A stretch of 64,000 nucleotides of DNA from Methylolobus aquaticus (GCA_004168015.1 SEYW01000008.1:1-64000); one strand, 5' to 3'. Counted from the first letter of the stretch, positions 8,641-17,739 are shown. A program made the numbers and translations. The notes: a model not told the origin generated them from the sequence alone.

Positions 8641-10887
8641 ATGCGGCTTTCGCTTCGTTTCGTCGTTCCACTACTGGCGATACTGGCCGCTATCGCGTAC
8701 GCGGTGCTGCCACTGGTCGACGGCCTCGCCCTGCGCTGGTTCGTGCGCGATCTGAACGTGCGTTCGCAGCTGATCGCCAACGCCCTGGAACAGCCACTGA
8801 CCGAGAGTCTGGCCAGGGACTCCCGAAAGCACACGACCGCCTACCTCACACGTATTATCACCGACGAGCGCCTTTATGCTCTCGCGCTGTGTCTGCGAGA
8901 TGGTTCGTCGGTCGTTGCAACCAACACTTTTCCCGAGTCGATCCGTTGCGACGACCTCGAACGTTTCGACCTGCCCCTCCAACGCCTGATCGACACCCCT
9001 CAGGGTTTGCTGCACGTTGCGGTCGAACCGTTGAAAAGAGACGGACTGCAACTCGGTGATCTGGTGCTGGTCCACGACATGAGTTTCGTGCAGCGTCGTA
9101 GCGAGGAAACACGGCGTTACTTGTACGCGTTCTTCGTGGCGCTGGGCCTCGTGATCTCGCTGATCACGGTGGTGATCGCGCAGCTGAGCTGGCGCGGATG
9201 GGTGCAGGGCACCCGCGCGCTGTTGCGCGGTGAAGGATTGGTGCGCCCAAGCGAACGGGGCGCATTGCCGGAACTGCGCATGATCGAGCGCGATCTGCGC
9301 GAACTGATGCGCGATTTGCGAACGGAGTACCGCTCGCGCGACCCGGCGCAGACCGATTGGTCACCCGACACGCTGCGAGACATCCTCCGCCGCGACCTGC
9401 GTGGCGAAGACATCATCGCTGTCTCGAACCGGGAACCCTATATTCATGTGCGCAAGAATGACGAGATCGAGGTATTGCGCCCGGCAAGCGGTCTGGTGAC
9501 CGCGCTCGAGCCGATCATGCGCGCCTGTTCCGGCACCTGGATAGCGCACGGCAGCGGTGACGCCGATCGCGAGGTCGTGGACACCAACGACCGGGTCGCT
9601 GTGCCGCCCGAGCACGCTGCCTACCGCATCCGCCGGATCTGGTTGACGGCCGACGAGGAGCAGGGATACTACTTCGGCTTCGCCAATGAGGGCTTGTGGC
9701 CGCTTTGCCATATCGCACACGTACGCCCGGCTTTCCGCGCTGGCGATTGGCGAGCCTATGTCGAAGTGAATCAGCGCTTTGCGCAGGCCGTAATCGACGA
9801 ATCACGGGATGCCAGTCCGATCGTGCTGGTGCAGGACTACCACTGCGCATTGGTGCCGCGCATGATCCGCGAACAGCTGCCCGATGCCACGATCATCACC
9901 TTCTGGCATATTCCCTGGCCGAACCCGGAGTCGTTCGCAATCTGCCCGTGGCGGGCCGAGCTGCTGGATGGCTTGCTCGGCAGCAGCATCCTCGGGTTTC
10001 ACACACGTTTCCATTGCAACAACTTCGTCGATACGGTGGATCGCTTGCTTGAGGCCAGGGTCGATCGCGAGACGCTGGATGTGACTTATGGGGGGCTGTG
10101 CACCGCGGTCAAACGTTACCCTATCTCGATCGAATGGCCACCGCCGCCGGAGACGACGCGGAAGACCGTCGAGGAATGCCGGAGTGACATCCGGCGCCGC
10201 TACCGTCTGCCGGCGGCACAGAAGGTCGGTATCGGCGTCGACCGGCTGGACTACACGAAAGGCATCCTGGAGCGCTTCATGGCCGTGGAACGCCTGTTGG
10301 AGTTGCATCCCGAATGGATCGGTAAATTCTCGCTGATTCAGATCGCCGCACCGTCGCGGTCGAGCATCCGCGAATACCAGAGCTTCGAGGTGGAAGTACG
10401 TGCGCTCGCCTCCCGGATCAACGCGCGCTTCGCGCCGGGCGGCGTGCCGCCCATCGTACTGAGGATCGCCCACCACGGGCCGGCCGAGGTTTACGAACAT
10501 TACCGCGGCGCGGATCTTTGTTTCGTCAGCAGTCTGCACGATGGTATGAATCTTGTTGCGAAAGAGTTCATCGCCTGCCGGGACGACGATCAAGGCGTAT
10601 TGATCCTGAGCCAGTTCACCGGGGCGGCCCGGGAACTCCCCGAGGCACTGATCGTCAATCCCTACGACAACGAGCAGTGCGCTGCCGCCCTCCATCTGGC
10701 GTTGACGATGCCACCAAAGGAACAACAACTGCGTATGCGACTGATGAGGGGTCTGGTACAGCAGTTCAATGTGTTTCGCTGGGCTGGCCGCATGTTGCTG
10801 GACGCTGCAGGGATGCGCTCACGCGTGTACCTCGGCGACAAACCAGGACTTCCACCAAAGCGCGCGGTGCCCCGTGCGCGAGTTTGA
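8641..10887 (+). CDS. Membrane-anchored trehalose-6-phosphate synthase (GT20) with sensor-like N-terminus
   Basis: A 748-residue protein. Residues about 5-27 and 160-181 are membrane helices enclosing an extracytoplasmic stretch of some 130 residues. A HAMP-like linker follows, then a GT20 domain from about 256 to 730. GT20 marks are SNREP, WPLCH, FRAGDWRAYVEVNQRFA, QDYH, FWHIPWPNPESF, VDRLDYTKGI and DGMNLVAKEF. OtsA makes trehalose-6-phosphate from UDP- or ADP-glucose and glucose-6-phosphate, and is normally a soluble protein of about 470 residues, so the membrane sensor-like half is unusual. A GAGGAG ribosome site sits six bases before the ATG. The otsB gene overlaps its end. A related GT20 product such as glucosylglycerol-phosphate cannot be excluded. 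Confidence 0.85.
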   Translation: MRLSLRFVVPLLAILAAIAYAVLPLVDGLALRWFVRDLNVRSQLIANALEQPLTESLARDSRKHTTAYLTRIITDERLYALALCLRDGSSVVATNTFPESIRCDDLERFDLPLQRLIDTPQGLLHVAVEPLKRDGLQLGDLVLVHDMSFVQRRSEETRRYLYAFFVALGLVISLITVVIAQLSWRGWVQGTRALLRGEGLVRPSERGALPELRMIERDLRELMRDLRTEYRSRDPAQTDWSPDTLRDILRRDLRGEDIIAVSNREPYIHVRKNDEIEVLRPASGLVTALEPIMRACSGTWIAHGSGDADREVVDTNDRVAVPPEHAAYRIRRIWLTADEEQGYYFGFANEGLWPLCHIAHVRPAFRAGDWRAYVEVNQRFAQAVIDESRDASPIVLVQDYHCALVPRMIREQLPDATIITFWHIPWPNPESFAICPWRAELLDGLLGSSILGFHTRFHCNNFVDTVDRLLEARVDRETLDVTYGGLCTAVKRYPISIEWPPPPETTRKTVEECRSDIRRRYRLPAAQKVGIGVDRLDYTKGILERFMAVERLLELHPEWIGKFSLIQIAAPSRSSIREYQSFEVEVRALASRINARFAPGGVPPIVLRIAHHGPAEVYEHYRGADLCFVSSLHDGMNLVAKEFIACRDDDQGVLILSQFTGAARELPEALIVNPYDNEQCAAALHLALTMPPKEQQLRMRLMRGLVQQFNVFRWAGRMLLDAAGMRSRVYLGDKPGLPPKRAVPRARV

Positions 10888-11665
10888 TCGGCTGGAGACG
10901 GCTTCCGGCATCGCCACGGGACCGGCTGCCGGGTCCTGCGCTCCGCACCATTGCGCTTTTTTTCTGGACTTCGACGGTACCCTGGTCGAGATAGCGGAAC
11001 ATCCTGCCTGGGTCGACGTCGATCCCGATCTCCTGTCACTGGTCGCGGCGCTGCACCGGGTGGCCGCCGGTGCCGTGGCGATCGTCAGCGGACGGCCCAT
11101 CGTCGATATCGATCGCCTGTTCGAACCCATTCGGCTGCCGGCGGCGGGGCAGCACGGGGCCGAATGGCGCGACGCGAGCGGGAGCGTGCACCGACAGGCT
11201 TTCGATGAGCGCGGGCTCGCGATGCTGCGAGCCGCAGCACAGGAGTGGCGGCGACGGTTCCCGGAGTTGGTCGTCGAGGACAAGGGCTTGTCGATCGCCT
11301 TCCATTTTCGGCGTCAGCCCGAGATGGCAGGCGAACTCGAGGCCCTGCTATCTGAACGGATCCAGCAACTCGGCCGCAGTTTCCACCTCCAGCATGGGAA
11401 AATGGTGCTCGAGGCGAAACCGGCCGGGATCGATAAGGGCCGGGCGATCCGCCGCTTCCTGGACGATCCCCCTTTTCGCGGACGCCAGCCAGTCTTCATC
11501 GGTGACGATGCCACCGATGAACACGGCTTCGCGCTCGTGAACAGCCTCGGCGGCTTATCGATCAAAGTGGGGCACGGAGCAAGCGTCGCGCGGGTAAGGC
11601 TCAAAGATGTCGATGCCGTGCGCGGGTGGCTGCGCCGGATGCTGATGGAGCACGGCCATGACTGA
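10874..11665 (+). CDS. otsB: Trehalose-6-phosphate phosphatase
   Basis: A 263-residue HAD-superfamily phosphatase that dephosphorylates trehalose-6-phosphate. The nucleophile motif FFLDFDGTLVEI is at residues 29-40, and the OtsB-type cap and FIGDDATDEHGF acid motif follow near residue 210. I chose the GTG at 10874, which overlaps the end of the synthase gene by 14 bases; in-frame codons further upstream lie deep inside that gene. Its stop overlaps the start of the GH15 gene by 8 bases. Translational coupling of all three is likely. Confidence 0.9.
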   Translation: MREFDRLETASGIATGPAAGSCAPHHCAFFLDFDGTLVEIAEHPAWVDVDPDLLSLVAALHRVAAGAVAIVSGRPIVDIDRLFEPIRLPAAGQHGAEWRDASGSVHRQAFDERGLAMLRAAAQEWRRRFPELVVEDKGLSIAFHFRRQPEMAGELEALLSERIQQLGRSFHLQHGKMVLEAKPAGIDKGRAIRRFLDDPPFRGRQPVFIGDDATDEHGFALVNSLGGLSIKVGHGASVARVRLKDVDAVRGWLRRMLMEHGHD

Positions 11666-13457
11666 GCGTTTGCAGAACCTGGAACTTGGCCTGATCGGCA
11701 ACAGCACGGTCGCCGCGCTGGTCGATGAGCATGGCGAGATCGTCTGGGGCTGTTTTCCCCGCTTCGACAGTGACGCGGTGTTCTGCTCCTTGCTGCGTGG
11801 TGAACGCCGGCCCGACGATGCGGGTTTTTGCGCCATCGAGCTGATAGATCTCGCTGAGAGCAGCCAGACCTATCAGGAGAACACCGCGATACTCGTGACC
11901 CGGCTGCAGGACCGGCACGGCAACGCCATCGAAATCACCGATTTCGCACCCCGCTTTCGGCAGTTCGGCCGCATGTTCTGCCCGATGATGCTGGTCCGTC
12001 AGGTACGGCGTCTGGCCGGCACGCCCCGCGTGCGCTTTCGGGTGCGGCCGGCGCAGAACTACGGCGAAGGGCGAGCGCACGTGACCTGGGGCAGCCATCA
12101 TGTTCGCTACCAGACCTCCGAACTGGCGCTGCGCCTGACTACTGATGCGCCTATCACCGCAATCCTGGAAGAGTATCCGCTGTTCCTGGAGACCGAGTAC
12201 ACGCTGCTGTTGGGCCCTGATGAAACCGTCGGGGAAGCCGTGGGACCGCTGGGGCGGCGCTTCCACGAGGAGACGGCCGGATACTGGCACGACTGGGTAC
12301 GCTACCTTTCGATCCCGTACGAATGGCAGGAGGCTGTGATCCGGGCAGCGATCACGCTGAAGCTGAATGCGTTCGACGACACCGGGGCCATCATCGCGGC
12401 GGTGACGACCTCGATCCCGGAAGCGGCGGGTTCCGGCCGGAACTGGGATTATCGCTACTGCTGGCTCCGCGACGGCTATTTCACCGTCAACGCCCTGAAC
12501 CGCCTGGGGACGACGCGCACGATGGAGCGTTACATCGCATTCATCGTCAACATCGCGGCAGGAACCGCCGACGGCTCGTTGCAACCGTGCTACGGCATCA
12601 CCGGCGCGACGAATCTGGAAGAACGCGTCGTGCCGTCGCTAACGGGATATCGCGCCATGGGCCCGGTCCGGGTCGGGAACCAGGCCTACCGCCAGATTCA
12701 GCACGACGTGTACGGCTCGGCGATCCTGACCGCGACGCACATGTTTTTCGACCGACGTCTGACCCGTCGCGGCGACCGCGTCCTGTTCGCACGCCTGGAA
12801 CGTCTCGGCGACCGCGCATTCGCGCTTTTCGACAAACCCGATGCCGGGCTGTGGGAACTGCGCGGCATGGCCCGCATCCACACTTTCTCGAGTCTGATGT
12901 GCTGGGCGGGTTGCGACCGGCTGGCCCGGATCGCCCGACAACTCGGCCTGGTCGATCGCGCGGACGAATGGGAGCGTCGCGCCGGGATCATTCGCGAAAC
13001 GATACTCGCGCGGGGCTGGAGTGAAACTCGGCAGAGTTTCGTGGCCAGTTTCGAAGGCGACACCCTGGACGCCAGCCTGCTATTGATCAACGAACTCGGT
13101 TTCCTACCGGCCGATGACCCCCGCTTCGCGGCGACGGTTACCGCTATCGAAGGGGAGCTCAAGCGGGGCGATTTCGTGTTTCGCTACGTCGAGAGCGACG
13201 ACTTCGGGGAGCCGGAGAATGCGTTCGTGATCTGCACCTTTTGGTATCTGTATGCGATCGCGGCGCTCGGCCGCAAGGACGAGGCCCGGGCCTTGTTTGA
13301 ACGCCTGATCGCGTGCCGCAATCGGCTTGGCCTGATGGCTGAGCATATCGATCCCGCCACGGGCGAGCCGTGGGGAAACTTCGTGCAGACCTACAGCATG
13401 GTCGGCCTGATCAGCACCGCAATACGGCTTTCGATACGCTGGGACGAGGCGTTCTAA
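11658..13457 (+). CDS. Glycoside hydrolase family 15 (glucoamylase or trehalase-like)
   Basis: A 599-residue GH15 protein with the N-terminal beta-sandwich (LIGNSTVAALVDEHGEIVWGCFPRFDS) and an (alpha/alpha)6 barrel carrying WDYRYCWLRDGYFTVNALNRLG around residue 263 and the C-terminal GNFVQTYSMVGLISTAIRLS. GH15 enzymes remove glucose from alpha-glucans, and some bacterial members hydrolyse trehalose. It has no signal peptide, so it acts in the cytoplasm. Being coupled to a trehalose synthase and phosphatase suggests it turns over trehalose or a related alpha-glucoside. Substrate is inference. Confidence 0.85.
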   Translation: MTERLQNLELGLIGNSTVAALVDEHGEIVWGCFPRFDSDAVFCSLLRGERRPDDAGFCAIELIDLAESSQTYQENTAILVTRLQDRHGNAIEITDFAPRFRQFGRMFCPMMLVRQVRRLAGTPRVRFRVRPAQNYGEGRAHVTWGSHHVRYQTSELALRLTTDAPITAILEEYPLFLETEYTLLLGPDETVGEAVGPLGRRFHEETAGYWHDWVRYLSIPYEWQEAVIRAAITLKLNAFDDTGAIIAAVTTSIPEAAGSGRNWDYRYCWLRDGYFTVNALNRLGTTRTMERYIAFIVNIAAGTADGSLQPCYGITGATNLEERVVPSLTGYRAMGPVRVGNQAYRQIQHDVYGSAILTATHMFFDRRLTRRGDRVLFARLERLGDRAFALFDKPDAGLWELRGMARIHTFSSLMCWAGCDRLARIARQLGLVDRADEWERRAGIIRETILARGWSETRQSFVASFEGDTLDASLLLINELGFLPADDPRFAATVTAIEGELKRGDFVFRYVESDDFGEPENAFVICTFWYLYAIAALGRKDEARALFERLIACRNRLGLMAEHIDPATGEPWGNFVQTYSMVGLISTAIRLSIRWDEAF

Positions 13458-13693
13458 CGCCCCTCCCACGCGCCGAGTGATCGGCACGCTCTCCTCGGGA
13501 ACGACCGCGCCGTCCACCACGTAGTGCTACGTATTGACGGCTTTGGTCCGGAGCGCGACCCTCACAGTTGAAGGGAAGCAGCAAAGGCGCAACAGGGAAG
13601 GTCAAGAAGCGCCTGCGCCGGCACCCGGTCTTTCGCAAATCTCAAGATCCACCCGGGTACCGACTCACGCAATCGGAATGGGGGGATCGGCTC

Positions 13694-14848
13694 ATGAAGC
13701 CATTTGCTTGGTTCGGCGCGAAGCGTAAACAAGCGCGCGATCGTCATCACGAGGCACCACCCGGTCGCGTAACGCGGACGGTGAGCACGCCGGGTCCGCT
13801 GCCTGCCGACACAGGCGCCCCCGACACGGCAGTTCGACCCGCTGAATCGCTCCCGGCAAAGGTAACTCCTTCACCACGCGGCCTGCTGCCCGGCTCCGAC
13901 GGTGAACACCGGCTGCAGTGCGAATACGGCTCGCAGGAACGAGCCCATGGCTTCTACACCCGCCAGGTCCTTGACTACCTGTCACCGACGATGCAGGCGT
14001 TCATCGCACGGCAGGAAATTCTTTTCGTGGCAACGGCCGACCACCATGGCGAATGCGACTGCACCTCGAAATTCGGCCGGCCGGGCTTCATCCGGGTGCT
14101 GGACGAAAAGTACCTGATCTATCCCGAGTATCGCGGCAACGGGGTGTTCGCGAACCTCGGCAACATTACCGAGAACCCGCATATCGCGATGCTGATCATG
14201 GACTTGTACCGCGACACCATCGGCTTGCACGTCAACGGCCGGGCGCGAATCGTGACGAACGAAGAACTGCTGGCCTGCCGAGACGATCTGCCGACCGACG
14301 TCTTGGAAGAACTCGGCCTGGAGGGCAAGAAGCGGCCCGAGCGCTGGGTGATGGTCGAGGTGGAAGAAGCCTACATCCAATGCTCGAAGCATATCCCGCT
14401 GATGAAAAAGTTGGACAAGCGGGTCGACTGGGGGACCGACAACGTCGTTGCCAAAGGAGGCGATTACTTCCGCCTGCAGGAAATCCCGCTTTACGACCGT
14501 ATCGGCGGCGACAAGGCGATGGAAGTCCTGGTTGACGACTTCTACCGTCGCGTTCTGAAGGACGACTTCGTCGGCCGCTTTTTCGAGGACGTCGATATGG
14601 AAGCGCAACGTCTGAAGCAGAAGTCCTTCCTGGCCATGGCCTTCGGGGGTCCATACCCTTACTCAGGCAAGGACTTACGCTCGGTGCACAAACGCCTGAT
14701 CGATGAACTGGGACTCACGGACGCCCACTTCGACCGGGTGTTACAGCACTTTCGGGACACCGTGATCGAAGCACAGCTACCGGCGCCGGAGGTCAACGGG
14801 CTCTGCGAGATCCTGGAAGGGTTTCGCGACGATGTGATGAACCGCTGA
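13694..14848 (+). CDS. Flavin-binding PPOX-type domain fused to group I truncated hemoglobin
   Basis: About 384 residues. After a basic, proline-rich leader of about 80 residues, a pyridoxamine-phosphate-oxidase-like split barrel runs from about 95 to 255 (FVATADHHGECDCTSKFGRPGF, LGNITENPHIAMLIMD). From about 265 to the end lies a truncated globin: LYDRIGGDKAMEVLVDDFYRRVL, a helix E segment KSFLAMAFGGP, and the proximal-histidine segment RSVHKRLIDELGL. Globins of this group bind O2 or NO and the flavin barrel could be their reductant. The ATG at 13694 gives the shortest start retaining all domains; the frame is open to 13568. A 29-base gap leads to the FHA/ferredoxin reductase gene, so the two should work together, perhaps in NO or O2 chemistry. 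Confidence 0.75.
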   Translation: MKPFAWFGAKRKQARDRHHEAPPGRVTRTVSTPGPLPADTGAPDTAVRPAESLPAKVTPSPRGLLPGSDGEHRLQCEYGSQERAHGFYTRQVLDYLSPTMQAFIARQEILFVATADHHGECDCTSKFGRPGFIRVLDEKYLIYPEYRGNGVFANLGNITENPHIAMLIMDLYRDTIGLHVNGRARIVTNEELLACRDDLPTDVLEELGLEGKKRPERWVMVEVEEAYIQCSKHIPLMKKLDKRVDWGTDNVVAKGGDYFRLQEIPLYDRIGGDKAMEVLVDDFYRRVLKDDFVGRFFEDVDMEAQRLKQKSFLAMAFGGPYPYSGKDLRSVHKRLIDELGLTDAHFDRVLQHFRDTVIEAQLPAPEVNGLCEILEGFRDDVMNR

Positions 14849-14877
14849 ATCCGAAAAGCCACCGCGGGGGTCGGGCG

Positions 14878-16533
14878 ATGAACGAGGTCTACGAATCCGA
14901 TGCCAAGTGGCCGAAGCGTCTTTTCGGCGACATCGGCCATCCCGACCTGGAGCCACCCGATCCCGGAGAGCACTCTCATACCCGAGATCCCCGCTCCGCA
15001 CTGTGGGCTCGCAGTTTCTTTTCGGGCACCCGGCGTTGTGATTCGACCCAGTCCGACCGTCTGGTCGTGGTGCGACGCGGCATCCCGGTCCACGAGTTCG
15101 ATCTGCGGCAACTGCCGCCAGAGGCGGTCATCGGGCGTCACCCGTCCGCCGCGATTCAGCTGGAGGCCTTCGGTCTCGGCATGTTTCACGCATGCTTGTG
15201 GCGCTTCGACGACGAGTTCTACATCGAAGCGCTGGAACCCGCTTGCGAGACGCGGGTAGACCGCAAGCGCCTCGCGCCCAAGGATCCGGCAAGGCTTTTC
15301 GACGGTACCGTCGTCGAGATTCCCGGCTATCAGTTGTTGTTTACGCTTGCCTCGATGGCGGCATCAAGCGTAGACGGGGACACCGATCGATCAGTCGCAA
15401 CGCGCGCCCTCGTCCGGACCGAGGCGTCGTTGCCAGCGCCTCTTTCTCCGCAGCGGTCGGAACTGCTCGAAGATCGCCAACGACTGCCGCTGTGGCGTGA
15501 AGGCACCGCGCGGTTGCGCGTCGTCGATATCCTCGACGAGACCGCCGACACCCGGACCTTTCGGTTCGCCGGCGAGTCGCCAATGCTCTTCTGCTATCAG
15601 CCGGGCCAGTACGTGACCTTGCTGCTGGAGATCGACGGCCGCGAGGTACACCGCTGCTACAGCATGTCCTCCAGTCCCTCACGCCCGCACCTGTTGGAAC
15701 TCACCGTGAAGCGCATGCCCGGTGGACTGGTGTCGAACTGGCTGTGCGACCGCATCGGAATCGGCGACGTGCTGCGCGCCCGGGCGCCCGCGGGTCGCTT
15801 CAGCTGTGTCGCGAATCCGGCGCGGAAGCTGCTTTTCGTGGGCGCCGGGAGCGGCATCACGCCCATCATGTCGATGTGTCGCTGGATCGTCGACACCGCC
15901 GCGGACGTTGACCTCACGCTCCTCGCGTCGTTCCGGAGGCCGGAAGACATCCTCTTTCGCCGGGAACTCGAATGGCTGTCGACCCGCCACCCGGCCTTCC
16001 GTGTCGCGCTGACACTCACCGGGGACGGGGTCGCGGCCCGGGGCTGGACCGGCATCACCGGCCGGGTCAATGCCGGGATGCTGTCGCTCGTCGCACCGGA
16101 TCTGCATGACCGACAGGTCTTCCTTTGCGGTCCCGAACCCTTCATGGACGATGTCCGCACATTGTTGCGGCAACTCGACTTCGACTTCTCGGCCCTGCAC
16201 GCGGAGAGTTTCGGGCCCTCCTACGTCGCCGCCCGCGCCGTTTCGGGGACCACTCCGTTGAATCTCACGGGGACACGGCATCGCGTGATCTTTCGCACTT
16301 CGGGCCTGTCCGTGGAAACCGACGAGTACACCTCATTGCTGGAACTCGCCGAAGCCCATGGCATCGGCATCGACTTCAATTGCCGCGCCGGGAACTGCGG
16401 GGAGTGCGAGGTCAAGTGCCGGGGCGAGGTCGCTTTTGCGCCGTCCTGCGAGATCGACGCGGCCTCGCGCGCGGCCGGCTTCGTCTGGGCCTGCTCGTGC
16501 ACGGCTCGATCCGATCTCGAAGTGGACGCCTGA
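14878..16533 (+). CDS. FHA domain - NAD(P)H ferredoxin reductase - [2Fe-2S] ferredoxin fusion
   Basis: A 551-residue three-part protein. Residues about 75-160 look like an FHA phosphothreonine-binding domain (AVIGRHPSAAIQLE, then FDGTVVEIPGYQLLF). About 205-440 is an FNR-type flavin and NAD(P)H module (RCYSMSSSP for FAD, GAGSGITPIMSMC for NAD, CGPEPFMDDV near its end). About 465-551 is a plant-type ferredoxin with the cluster cysteines in CRAGNCGECEVKC and a distal ACSC. The reductase-ferredoxin half resembles Hcr and flavohemoglobin reductases, which pass NADH electrons to redox partners. FHA domains sense Ser/Thr phosphorylation, so redox flow may be phospho-regulated. Partners are probably the globin upstream and rubredoxin downstream. 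Confidence 0.75.
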   Translation: MNEVYESDAKWPKRLFGDIGHPDLEPPDPGEHSHTRDPRSALWARSFFSGTRRCDSTQSDRLVVVRRGIPVHEFDLRQLPPEAVIGRHPSAAIQLEAFGLGMFHACLWRFDDEFYIEALEPACETRVDRKRLAPKDPARLFDGTVVEIPGYQLLFTLASMAASSVDGDTDRSVATRALVRTEASLPAPLSPQRSELLEDRQRLPLWREGTARLRVVDILDETADTRTFRFAGESPMLFCYQPGQYVTLLLEIDGREVHRCYSMSSSPSRPHLLELTVKRMPGGLVSNWLCDRIGIGDVLRARAPAGRFSCVANPARKLLFVGAGSGITPIMSMCRWIVDTAADVDLTLLASFRRPEDILFRRELEWLSTRHPAFRVALTLTGDGVAARGWTGITGRVNAGMLSLVAPDLHDRQVFLCGPEPFMDDVRTLLRQLDFDFSALHAESFGPSYVAARAVSGTTPLNLTGTRHRVIFRTSGLSVETDEYTSLLELAEAHGIGIDFNCRAGNCGECEVKCRGEVAFAPSCEIDAASRAAGFVWACSCTARSDLEVDA

Positions 16534-16840
16534 CGGCTCGCCAGCGCGGAGGCGGGTCGAGCGCGCGGGCAAGCACCAAAATTCTCAGACATTTCCCGGG
16601 GTTCGGGCAAGGCTTGCCAACACCGACCAGCCGTCAGTGTATGATCGCCGGGCCGGGTGATGTTTGTGAGTCGAAACCTTGTAAGCTCGCGACCCACCAG
16701 AGCCTTTCGCCACCAGCGGAGGGGCAGGCGCAGGCATTGCCGCAGTACCCGCGGTCCCTCCCTGGCGATCGCCGCGGCCGCTGCCCTTTTGCGGCAGACC
16801 GCACTCGTTCACGACAACAACAACGACACGGTATCCGAGG
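16534..16840. other. Intergenic region before rubredoxin gene
   Basis: About 307 bases with no recognisable gene. Alternating AT-richer patches near 16630-16660 could hold a promoter, but I see no well-spaced consensus. Some GC-rich hairpin potential lies around 16770-16800. Confidence 0.4.
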
Positions 16841-17011
16841 ATGTTCGACTACAAAAAGTACCGATGCATGGAATGTGAGCACATCTATGACGAAGCCAAG
16901 GGCGATCCCGACAGCGGCATCGCTCCGGGGACGCGATGGGAGGACATTCCCGAGAGTTGGGCCTGCCCGATCTGCGGGGCACCCAAGAGCTTCTTCGAGC
17001 GGATGGATTGA
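16841..17011 (+). CDS. Rubredoxin
   Basis: A 56-residue one-electron carrier that holds a single iron between four cysteines. The two knuckles are CMEC (residues 9-12) and CPICG (residues 43-47), with the family aromatic core in [15 protein letters not shown] and WACPICG. Full length for the family. The ATG at 16841 is the only start that keeps the first knuckle; its ribosome site is weak (GAGG too close). It is followed after 38 bases by a Cys-rich mini-protein. Rubredoxins commonly feed electrons to NO or O2 reducing enzymes, which fits the globin fusion upstream. Confidence 0.92.
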   Translation: MFDYKKYRCMECEHIYDEAKGDPDSGIAPGTRWEDIPESWACPICGAPKSFFERMD

Positions 17012-17049
17012 CCGCCCCGACGCCCAACTTCAACCAGGAGGAACTCGCC

Positions 17050-17259
17050 ATGAAATTCAAACCCTGTGTACCCGACCACTGCACCAAGGAGGGAACGCAC
17101 TGCGAAGGCTGTGGTCGCTCCCATGAAGAGATTGCCGAGACGAAACAGATGATCATGGCGCTGGTCGGTTTCGCCCAGCGTCAAGGCTATTACAACGTGG
17201 ACGAATTCGCGGAATTCGTCGCCAGAAGCGTGTCGGCCAAATTCAAGGCGGCGACGTAA
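17050..17259 (+). CDS. Small Cys-rich protein, DUF1289-like
   Basis: A 69-residue protein with four cysteines near the N-terminus arranged C-x4-C-x6-C-x2-C (in the first 22 residues), followed by GRSHEEIAETKQM. This recalls the DUF1289 pattern of CxGCGRTxDEI. The cysteines could bind a metal or an Fe-S cluster. A strong AGGAGG ribosome site at 17036-17041 fixes the ATG at 17050. It lies between rubredoxin and a small membrane protein and is probably cotranscribed with both. Function unknown. Confidence 0.7.
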   Translation: MKFKPCVPDHCTKEGTHCEGCGRSHEEIAETKQMIMALVGFAQRQGYYNVDEFAEFVARSVSAKFKAAT

Positions 17260-17263
17260 CGCC

Positions 17264-17461
17264 ATGCTTGCCCTAACCGAAATGGATCGGCGGTGGCAGC
17301 GTCATGGCTTGTGGCTGGGCGCCTTCTTCCTGCTGTTCGAAGCGGCCGTCTGGGGTAGCGGGTCCACCGGCTTCCTCACTTCCCTGTTGTCCGGAATCAG
17401 CGCCTCGCTTTTTGCCGGTCTCATGATGCTGTTGGTCGCCTTCGCCCACTCGGCCGACTGA
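17264..17461 (+). CDS. Small two-helix membrane protein
   Basis: A 65-residue hydrophobic protein with two likely membrane helices (GLWLGAFFLLFEAAVWG and LFAGLMMLLVAFAH). It starts 4 bases after the Cys-rich gene, so it is probably translated from the same mRNA. An ATG at 17282 is an alternative start. No family recognised. Confidence 0.55.
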   Translation: MLALTEMDRRWQRHGLWLGAFFLLFEAAVWGSGSTGFLTSLLSGISASLFAGLMMLLVAFAHSAD

Positions 17462-17547
17462 CTGCGACAGCCGCGGGCGACGGTGATCACAAAAGACCGG
17501 CGCCCAGGCCTATCGGTCGCGCAGATCGCGGAAATCCGAGTCCGGGT

Positions 17548-17737
17548 CGGAGTGCTCGACGGACAGCACCTGTGTGATTGGACGAGGGCGAGTGTCGCCG
17601 TACCGTGCGGTGCGCTTCGCAGGTCACAGGGGGAACGAGGAGGGGAATCCGAAAGGCACCCAGCGGGAGGCGTCGGCTGGTCGGAAGCGAAGAACTGCCC
17701 CCCCATAAGGGTTAATTCGAGCCTGGCCCCTTTAATT
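17548..17737 (-). repeat. Dispersed repeat copy A1
   Basis: About 190 bases similar to 19961-20151 in the same orientation, sharing GTGCTCGACG, GGACGAGGGCGA, AACGAGGAGGGGAATCCGA and the tail TTAATTCGAGCCTGGCCCC. The inner part matches, in inverted orientation, copies at about 22183, 22590 and 23776. Such tails are often seen next to REP-associated transposase genes. Confidence 0.75.
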
Positions 17738-17739
17738 GC

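Noticed and set aside
16610-16660. Sigma-70 type promoter before the rubredoxin gene (TTGCCA ... TATGAT)
   Set aside because: The spacer is about 20 bases, outside the usual 16-18, so I did not list it.
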